Positions 57,501 to 64,000 of a stretch of 64,000 nt of DNA are shown one piece after another. Location: assembly GCA_963669155.1 (NCBI GenBank), contig OZ022581.1, positions 18,504,527-18,568,526 on the forward strand, read 5' to 3'. Origin of the DNA: Arbacia lixula (lineage: Eukaryota; Echinodermata; Echinoidea; Arbacioida; Arbaciidae). The notes under the pieces were generated by a model, which was not told the DNA's origin, did not search any database, and saw nothing but the letters and a program-made list of their open reading frames with translations. Numbering within the stretch: the first letter of the stretch is position 1; every line of letters begins with the position of its first letter. The translations under genes and the position numbers were made by a program.

Positions 57501-60500
57501 TAGAGCCTAGACTACAGAAGGAAACATTGATGACTCAAAAGCAAATGCAGTATAGCCATTTGAAATCATGTGAGTAAGACCAACATTCTGTTCAGAGTGA
57601 CTGACCTTATTATTAGAATGCACACAGTGTACAAATTCACATTTTTTTGTATGACTTTTGTAGAATTTTGCACTTTTGGCTTTGAAACAATTGCACTTTC
57701 CAACAAAGTAATCCAGCCTGTATTATCCAGGACTCCCAAATCGGTGTCATTGCCAGTTCAGCATATTTTGTGGGATTAAGTGTTTAAAGCTGGCTTTAAA
57801 AATGTATGCAGTGCTGCTTTCAGGGACATTCAGGGCAAATGAAAATATCAAGGAAATTATATCCCTAATTTAAAGGGAATATACTGTACTGGGAAGACAA
57901 AAAAGCCTTCAAAATGGTGATCATGAGCAATCTTCTTGCCGATGGTCTTAAATTCATGTATTGTCCATTTTAGAAACTTGCTGAAAGTTATTTGCCCTCA
58001 GATGATCAACATTTTGAATAATTAATGATTATCAGTGAAATCCTCCAAATGTTCGGCCCGAACATTTGGGGAATTTGTGATTTAATCACTAATAACTACA
58101 AATGTGGATCATTTGAGGGCAAATAACTTTCAGTAAGTTTCTAAAATGAGCAATACATGAATTTAATACTATTGGTATCAAGATGGCTCACAATCACTTT
58201 TTGTAGGCCTTTTTGTCTTCCCATTACAGTATATTCCCTTTAAGACAAGAGTTATAGGTGGTAGGGCCTGAACATTGCAGTGTAAGCAACGTACTTGTTT
58301 CATTTCATAATAAGTTTTTGACAGGAGAATGTAAGAGCTGCCTTAAACTGATCCAGAGAGGGAAACATGTGCTTACAACAGCAGAAAGTGACCACATTTT
58401 GTAGAGATTCTGAAGCCATGAGGCCATAACCTGGCCAGAACCTCGCATTTACATTAGAAACCAAAAGTACCACTGGGTTAATATTTATTGAACAAGGAAG
58501 TACTTCAAATAATACTGATGTACACATATAGACAATCCAGTTCGCATGCATTCATACTTTCAAGTTTATACCCCACCTATTGATTTCTGTGTTTGTGATT
58601 GACACATACTATGTGTAGTACTATAATATTGGCTGATATCTCATCAACATACACTAGCATAATACATCATAAGCTATGAGGTAGAGCTACAACTGTAGAT
58701 AGGTGTGATCCATCACTGCCTTCTCTTGCTCTTCAGTCATATAAGTGGATTCACATACCATTGGAATTCACGCCTCAGTGCCTAAATCTATTTTCTCTCT
58801 CTCTCTCTCCCCTCTATCTCTTTTTCTGAAAAGATCATTGATAGCATTGAACCATTCAGCAACCTGGAATGCAAGTCATTTGTAAATTCAACAAAGCACA
58901 CAATCCTGAAAGAGATTTGGGAACTATAGATGCTTGTGTGTAGATGAGGGCTGTTTTAACTGGCCTGAAGTTGGTAAAATAGCGTGTCTTGACATTGAGA
59001 ATTCAGTTTTACACACCATATCATACAAGCTACATCGTCGCAACATTGGCTCCCAGTCACAGGCTGTAGAACATTTATAATCCAAACTGCCAAATGGAGT
59101 CTAGTATTGATAAGACTAGTCGCTGATCATTCTCCTATTGGAGAAAAACAAGTGAATAGTCTACTGCAGCCAGACCCCTTTGTTTAATAGGTTGGCACAG
59201 AATTTTGTTTCGATTTGTGGTGTCACGTGCTGGTGGCTCCCCATGCGTCATGCGGTATGTATCGTGTGGCATGTGGGGGGCTGCTCGCGTGTGGCATGAG
59301 GCTTTTAGATTTCGTAGCTCTGTTGTTCTTGGATGGATTTCCGCCGGGCTTTCTGTAGTGTGTTTATCTCATTGTTTTGCTTTTATTGAAGCTAGTTTGG
59401 TGTCGGAGTGAACCTTGTCTTTAACTGTTTAGGTTTTCTTTCTTTGCTTATGTAATGTATAAGTGAACTTTTGATAGGAGCTGGTGTTTGTTTGTTTGTT
59501 TGTTTGTTTGTTTGTTTTTCTCTCTTGTGTTGTGCGTAGTGTAAAAATATACTTGTATATATGTTTTGATCTTTGTATATATATATATATATATATATAT
59601 ATGCATTTTTTATGCGAAAAAGACAAAATTGAAATTTAAATTGAAACATCCAATACCCTGTCTGCCAGCAGGGGCTATATTCATAAAACCTTGCTGGCCT
59701 AGTAAGTAACTAGAAAGTAGTGTGTACTTTGTTTCGGAATGATACCAGCAACAAGCCCTTTGCCTGTTGTTTCTTCCCCTCCTGTACTGTGATGGGTTCA
59801 ATCTGGCGTAGGAGGAGAGGTTAGTCATTTAACATTTTGGTGGTAATGTTAAATTTGTAAATACTTGTATCTCTAAAAATGGTATAAATGTTATTTTACT
59901 TCTTACAGTTTGTATTCAGTGTGTATTAAAGATTGTCAGTCCCTTTTGCAAGCTTAAAATTTGAAATCATCTATCACGATCGTAAATTGAAGAAAGTGTG
60001 ATTCAAGACCATTTCTAAGAATATAGAATGTTGAAGCTTTTTGTATATGTAAAAAAATTCAGCCGTTAAATTTCAAACCGACTTTTTTCGTACCACGAAA
60101 AAAGTATTAGTCTTTGTTACAGTATCTATGTGGTTATTATGCGTGTGTGAAATCCTAATTTTATGAGTAACTACCAAACTTTGGACATGTTGGAGATGAT
60201 TCCTTCTGAAGAACAATTTTTTTCATAATGCGTTTTATAATTTAATTAACAGATTAATCAATAAAGCAGATATTTCAACACAAGCTGCTAAGAGTCTGGG
60301 GTAAATAAAGCAGATATATACGTTGTTTACGTGCATTATTTGAATTTTGCACTACGTGTTTACGTGACACTACGTGTCTACGTGTTTACGTGCATTATTT
60401 GAATTTTGCACTACGTATCAGTTTCAAATTGTGAATATAGAGCTTGCTGACACTTCTCTATATGTTTTGCCAATGTTTCGACGGTTTTGTGGTGATCTGA

Positions 60501-63500
60501 AAAAGGGACTGGCTGTCTTTAACCTCTCAGTACCAATCCAAGAATGCCCATTTACTTTATATACATTACATGCACATATGGTACAGATGGGTAAAAGTGA
60601 TGGAAACTTTTTGACACACATTAACATACCATGTACAGTTCTTGCTGGCTTGATTGCTCTAAGCCTAATGATATAATTTCCCTGGTTTGTGTTTTTCCCA
60701 ACCATGAGACCCAGTTTGCATGCTTGTAATGAAGTTTTCAGGCCCAGTAATCTGGATAGTTTCCACACATTGGGTATAGTAGAGACCCAGATTGCACGCT
60801 TCCCATGAAGTTTTCAGGCCCAATAATCTGGATAGTTTCCACACATTGGGTGTAGTGGAGACCCACCTCACAAACTTTACTCAGGGTCAATCTCAAATGC
60901 TTTGGTGGGTGAGTGGGTGGGCTTGTTGCACGTCAACTCATGACTCATACAGCCTGCAGGCAATACAAAACGTAGCCTAGGTTCTAGGCTCCTTAGTAAA
61001 TTTCTGTCTGATCCATTGCCGCAAACACAACTAATTCTGGATGCTTAGGCTGAAATTTTCTCTCCCGCTTCCATCTTTTAGAGCGAGGATGAAAGGGTGC
61101 TTAGTCTTGATGTGTCCAGACTTAGTTTTGATCGTAGGGCTCAGTTGATGTTTTCATGCACAGACCAAACAGTCTGGAACCAAGGCCATGTCAATTGCTG
61201 TCCTGCCCTGTGATGGATGCGTTCACATGATCTGTATGTTGCATATGCATTGTGTAAACACAGTCATGATAAACGTATGCAATGTATTTAGTGCATATTG
61301 CATTGAAAGAGTGCCTGGCAAATAGGAGGCAAATACAAGGATTGGAAAAGTTCTGTCATTCATGAGATTTGTTGAATTCCTCCAGTAATGTCATTTTGCA
61401 TGGCAAAGGAAGTGATTACATTTTGTAATCACAATTCCCGCTACAGTAGGGTAAGGAGCATGATATGAAGCCTGGAAGCGCTGACCAAGTTTTCATGATA
61501 AATGTGGCTGGTGTGGTTGTAGCCAAGCCCCAGCAGGGGAGGCGATATTTCCTCTGTCTGGTCTTGGCAATGAACTAGGAGGTAACAAATCCCAGCATTG
61601 TATGATGGTAATCATGGCCGGTGGCATGCTCCAAATTCCTGCTCATAAGGTGTTCTTACCAATCTAAGGCTTTGTGGTGTCTTGCTTTATGTTTGACATT
61701 CAAAACCTAAAATGATTTTTTTTTTCTTGAGGTTGACCTAAACTGGGGGTGACATTTTTCTTTGAAAGATGCTGATATTTGGGTATAAATGTGAGTGTGT
61801 CAAGGTTGAAACTTTAGGGGTATTGCTGTGCAGTGTACATGAGCTATATTTTTCCACTTGATCTGCAAACTTGTTGAAAATCATGGCCTGTGGCATGCTC
61901 CATATTCCTACTCATATCATAAGGTCTTCTAGCAATTTAGGGCGCTATGGTTGTTTTTTTTTCTGTTTGAAATTCAAAACCTAAAATGTACACGCTGTCT
62001 TGAGATTGACCACCATTTACGCAAAGTTTTTTTTTTTTAGTGTGCAATGTACAGAAGCATGCACTGTACATAAGATATATATTTCCATTTGGTCATTAAA
62101 ATGGTTGATTAATGAAATGTTTTGTGCAGACTGCAATGTGTACATGCACATGTATGTAAGTGTTCAATTGTAAGATTGCATACTCACTCAAATCTATCTA
62201 TTTGCAAACAAATCAATTTTCCATTGTGAATACGGATCTACTCCACATACATTGCAGTGTATGCATACAAGATTAAGCAGAGGAATTTAATCATTGAGAC
62301 TTCATTAATGAGATTAGCCAGTTAGACTGATTAGCACTGATGTAAACAATGCACAGTGTGATAATGATGATACTGGTTTGTTGTGGTTCGAGTGTGTGGA
62401 ATGTAGATGGTGATTAGTGATAAAGGAGAGAAGCTTTTGAGTCATCAAGCCTACATTAGCTCCAAGGCTATTGGACATACATGTATCTGAACATTTCTGA
62501 TTCTGAAGGTCTACATCTTGTATTTTTGTATGTTCTTGTAAGATTCAGGAGCCATATTCATGAAAGCTTACTAGCCTAGTTAGTTTCTAAAATGCATGCA
62601 ACTGAATGCACTTTAGTAGCTGACGCTATTTCTTACACTGTACATTTCCTGGTATTGCAGCAGGACATTAACACTTATTTAAAGATAATTTGGAAGGTTT
62701 TGAAATACAGTGGTAAATATAATTTACATTTCATGACTTTGATTCTGTAGTGAGATTTACTTTTAAAGGAAAAGTTCATTGACTTTTTAAATGCTGTGTA
62801 TTGGAGGTGTGACTCATGTATTGCCAAACCTCAACCGTCTATGAGGAAAAGGGTGAAGGAAATCTGAAGATCCTCTCTGATCAATCAAAGGGAAATTCCC
62901 AGGTAGAGAGTTTCCTGGACTGAGAACATCCCTGTGTAAAGAAGACTTTGGCTTGTGAAAGCCATGATGGAGCTGGGATCTCCCGTGATCAGGTTAAATG
63001 CCTGCCAAACATCAAGTGCCCTCATCCTCTCTGATCTGTTTTCATGTTAACCCTCTCACTGCCAAACTAGGGAAAGCCCCTCTCATGTATTATAGAGTTT
63101 ATTCACCTATGGTACTGAGAGGGTTTACAGACATCTGGCACCGTGGCACATGCAATACAGCTTGCAAAATATGTCAGCTTTGTCGATCTTTTGTAATGAT
63201 CTAAACCATTTCTTGCTGATATGAGGCTGACATAGATGGTGAAAAATATAAACAGTGTACTGAAAGCCTGGGCAATGTAGCCCAATATGTACAAAAAATG
63301 CCCCTAGAGTTAAAAGAACCCCTACATGTATGAAAACTTTGTTTTTTTGTTCTCATCATTTTTGAAATGAACATTCTGAATTTGCTTTGCATTATACTCT
63401 ATGAGGAAATACACATTTTTAGGTCCAGTTTTGTTATATCAGGGGGTGTTTTTTTTAGAGGCTCCATCGCCCAGGCCCACTGTTTATATTGTTTTTCACT

Positions 63501-64000
63501 GCCACCTTTCTATCAACCCGAACTTGTGATGCCTTGAATAATGTTGTTTCTCTCTCTGACTTTGTTTGTTCTGTGTACAGGCGAATCGGGTCTTGGCAAG
63601 AGCACGCTCATCAACTCTCTGTTCCTCACAGACATCTACTCGGGGGAATTCCCTGGACCCTCACAGAGAATCAAGAAAACCCTAAAGGTAAACAACAACA
63701 ACAGTAGCAGGAGTAACATGAGCAGGAAGGTACATGTTTATAGCAAGATACAGACAAAAGAGCAACAGTGGCGATACCAGCAGTAGCAGCATTCATCCAC
63801 ATATGAACCCCCTCAGTACTAACTATTGATATTCCCATGCCAACTACAACACAGTTTATCACCTATGGGACTGAGTGTGTTGAAGTGGTCTAAGCATGTG
63901 GGTACAGTGAAATCGATTAAGAGCTTCTAGATATCTTCTACATCTTCAGTTTGTCTTTTTAATGACAGTTTGTTTATATTTGTTACAATTGGTTGCATGT
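33572..64000 (+). CDS. SEPT7: Septin, SEPT7 group, 5' part (three coding exons, runs off the right edge)
   Basis: Coding exons 33572-33595, 37694-37799 and 63581-63687, joined in phase 0 and then phase 1, give 79 residues. The protein starts MPTYTGAA, continues [20 protein letters not shown] and [10 protein letters not shown], then GESGLGKS (44-51), the septin P-loop (G1), followed by [19 protein letters not shown] and RIKKTLK. The polybasic segment before the P-loop (RRSVKRG) is the usual lipid-binding patch. [21 protein letters not shown] and the lack of the SEPT2-type insert fit the SEPT7/Pnut group, the subunit that septin hetero-oligomers require. Septins are GTP-binding filament proteins at the cell cortex and division ring. 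The short first exon suggests alternative N-termini, as known in other septins, but none is shown here. The start has a near-ideal context (gccaccATGc). The rest of the GTPase domain and the coiled coil lie beyond the window. Confidence 0.94.
33596..37693. other. Septin intron 1
   Basis: AT-rich, with CT-rich simple sequence at about 35305-35430. No other gene or clear transposon seen. A 128-codon open frame at 35536-35922 has no recognisable domain and is near chance length. Confidence 0.6.
37694..37799 (+). CDS. SEPT7: Septin coding exon 2 (residues 9-44), polybasic region
   Basis: Acceptor catgcag, donor g|gtaagt. Encodes [20 protein letters not shown], then [15 protein letters not shown] and the first base of the P-loop glycine. 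Matches the segment just before the GTPase domain of SEPT7 almost residue for residue. Confidence 0.96.
44472..44513. repeat. 10-bp tandem repeat (TAGATGATTG)n
   Basis: Four adjacent perfect copies of TAGATGATTG, directly after a TACATGTA motif. Confidence 0.92.
47492..47540. repeat. Short tandem duplication in intron 2
   Basis: ctgtataaagtatggaataa occurs twice with a period of about 28 bases, the copies separated by agaccac. Confidence 0.85.
48615..49630. mobile_element. CpG-rich nested palindromic element with repeated TATAAAAG modules
   Basis: The ends CCCCTTTTATAGTG and CACTATAAAAAGGG are inverted. At the left a perfect palindrome spans about 48623-48692 (centre in tccgga). CACTATAAAAGG or its inverse also occurs near 48683, 48780 and (variant) 49550. 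The right end has a second palindrome (taccccgcttc/gaagcggggta). The middle has an exact 185-bp tandem duplication. A small + frame from 49018 begins [20 protein letters not shown], vaguely like a SANT/Myb-type start, but this is weak. High CpG suggests a recent arrival. The superfamily is not assigned and no clear target duplication is seen. Confidence 0.7.
49103..49472. repeat. 185-bp tandem duplication inside the 48.6-kb element
   Basis: The copy at 49103-49287 is repeated from 49288 with essentially no differences. Each copy also holds a 30-base internal duplication (gcgggaagcacagttgagat and following). Near identity means a very recent duplication, or an assembly artefact. Confidence 0.93.
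49685..50285. mobile_element. Nested elements with TTAGCCC repeats and CTTTTCACACTGGCA ends
   Basis: GCTTTTCACACTGGCA at 49775-49790 and its inverse TGCCAGTGTGAAAAGC at 50267-50282 bound about 508 bases. Just outside the left end is a tandem of about 17-18 bases (cttagccccgtactatc). TTCTCATTGGGTTTTC near 49701 has an inverse near 50165-50180, and a related TTCTCACTGGC lies near 50046, which points to nesting or internal duplication. GGGGCTAAG/CTTAGCCCC motifs recur throughout. No coding sequence. Confidence 0.65.
50290..57869. other. Septin intron 2, middle part
   Basis: AT-rich, with TACATGTA motifs, a CCAGACTGTTG...ACATTT repeat block near 52735 and a short inverted repeat at 56903-57003. 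No gene recognised. Confidence 0.5.
56903..57003. repeat. Short inverted repeat (hairpin)
   Basis: taactaccatggcagca and its inverse tgctgccatggtagtta lie about 25 bases apart, and flanking similarity (taacttaccatcaa / attgatg...ttaagtta) extends the arms to about 35-40 bases. Looks like a tiny MITE. Confidence 0.7.
57874..58239. mobile_element. TTAA-flanked palindromic MITE (366 bp)
   Basis: The inverted arms start AGGGAATATACTGTACTGGG and meet at a perfect palindrome AAATGTTCGG/CCGAACATTT (about 58048-58067). TTAA stands directly outside both ends (57870-57873 and 58240-58243), the target duplication typical of piggyBac- and Kolobok-type transposition. Arms are about 85-90% alike by eye. 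No coding sequence. Confidence 0.88.
59488..59518. repeat. (TTTG)n microsatellite
   Basis: About seven copies of GTTT in a row. Confidence 0.93.
59573..59602. repeat. (TA)n microsatellite
   Basis: About 13 TA units following gatctttg. Confidence 0.93.
60325..60418. repeat. 59-bp duplication rich in ACGT
   Basis: gtttacgtgcattatttgaa and the following ttttgcactacgt occur at 60325 and again at 60384, separated by further TACGTGT motifs. Confidence 0.9.
60523..60591. mobile_element. 69-bp TTAA-type hairpin element
   Basis: Starts CCTCTCAGTACCA after TTAA (60519-60522) and ends TATGGTACAGATGGG before TAAA. Same family as 4843-4906 and 63051-63123. Confidence 0.6.
60706..60860. repeat. 76-bp tandem duplication
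   Basis: Two adjacent copies (60706-60781 and 60782-60857), about 88-90% identical, with the start of a third (gagacccac). Core: tgaagttttcaggccca and atctggatagtttccacaca. Confidence 0.92.
61612..62110. repeat. Tandem duplication of about 270 bp, diverged
   Basis: atcatggccggtggcatgct at 61612 recurs at 61881 as a one-mismatch copy, followed in both by ccta.ctcat..aaggt, attcaaaacctaaaatg, cttgag.ttgacc and tgtacat.agatatat..ttccact-type blocks. Older than the 76-bp duplication nearby, judging by divergence. Confidence 0.75.
63051..63123. mobile_element. 73-bp TTAA-type hairpin element
   Basis: Ends CCCTCTCACTGCCA and TGGTACTGAGAGGG are inverse at 12 of 14 positions. TTAA on the left (63047-63050) and TTTA on the right. 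Confidence 0.7.
63581..63687 (+). CDS. SEPT7: Septin coding exon 3 (residues 44-79), P-loop
   Basis: Acceptor tgtacag, donor aag|gtaaac. Encodes [20 protein letters not shown] and ends RIKKTLK. Completes the G1 GTP-binding motif GESGLGKS. The intron before it is 25,781 bases long; the next exon lies outside the window. Confidence 0.96.
63808..63880. mobile_element. 73-bp TTAA-type hairpin element after septin exon 3
   Basis: Starts CCCCTCAGTACT and ends CCTATGGGACTGAGTGTG; TGAA flanks both ends (63804-63807 and 63881-63884), which reads as a mutated or variant TTAA. Confidence 0.55.

Larger units (their letters stand above)
58244..63580. other. Septin intron 2, right part
   Basis: Contains local tandem duplications, TTAA-type hairpins and CCAGGCTG-type repeat blocks (listed separately). 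Near 59041-59075 CATTGGCTCCCAGTCACAGG could be a trace of a LINE reverse transcriptase C-terminus (HWLPV in the right frame), but it is too short to call. No gene seen. Confidence 0.45.

Noticed and set aside
59036-59090. Possible LINE reverse-transcriptase C-terminus (HWLPV)
   Set aside because: Only about 15 codons fit and a competing explanation (the CCAGGCTG-type dispersed repeat) covers the same stretch.

Overview
The window is eukaryotic: AT-rich non-coding DNA, short GC-rich exons with GT..AG introns, microsatellites and many small transposon relics. Protein similarity recalled from memory and repeat style (frequent TACATGTA and TAGGCCTA palindromes, hairpin elements with AGGTCA-rich tandem repeats) suggest a marine invertebrate, most likely a non-vertebrate deuterostome such as an echinoderm. 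That placement is an inference; no species is claimed.

Two genes can be supported, both on the + strand. (1) 3677-18239: a complete 12-exon gene for an M17-family leucyl aminopeptidase of the NPEPL1 type. All exon junctions agree in phase and give a 525-residue protein with an intact metal and catalytic site. Its 3' UTR probably ends at the AATAAA at 19926. (2) 33572 to beyond the right edge: the first three coding exons of a septin of the SEPT7 group, ending inside the GTPase domain just after the P-loop. Intron 1 is 4.1 kb and intron 2 is 25.8 kb. There is no sign that the two genes act together; they are simply neighbours. I found no third protein gene, no tRNA or rRNA, no CRISPR array, and no retrovirus-like or Polinton-like element.

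Layout: 1-3676 upstream DNA with a CpG-rich left edge and a CA/GA microsatellite; 3677-19950 the aminopeptidase gene, whose introns hold a 1.03-kb element with 6-bp target duplications, a 64-bp satellite split by an AGGTCA-rich element, and an 801-bp foldback; 19950-33571 intergenic DNA with a decayed LINE, a second AGGTCA-rich element, pyrimidine- and purine-rich tracts, several small DNA transposons (one a clear hAT-type with 8-bp target duplications), then the septin leader; 33572-64000 the septin 5' half, with a CpG-rich nested palindrome carrying repeated TATAAAAG motifs (48.6-49.6 kb), a TTAA-flanked foldback and several tandem duplications.

The observations most worth a second look are two unrelated-sequence elements that share one architecture (terminal hairpin, short tandem array, then ~165-bp units each carrying a perfect DR1 nuclear-receptor-type site), a family of 64-75-bp TTAA-flanked hairpins, and the 48.6-49.6 kb element.
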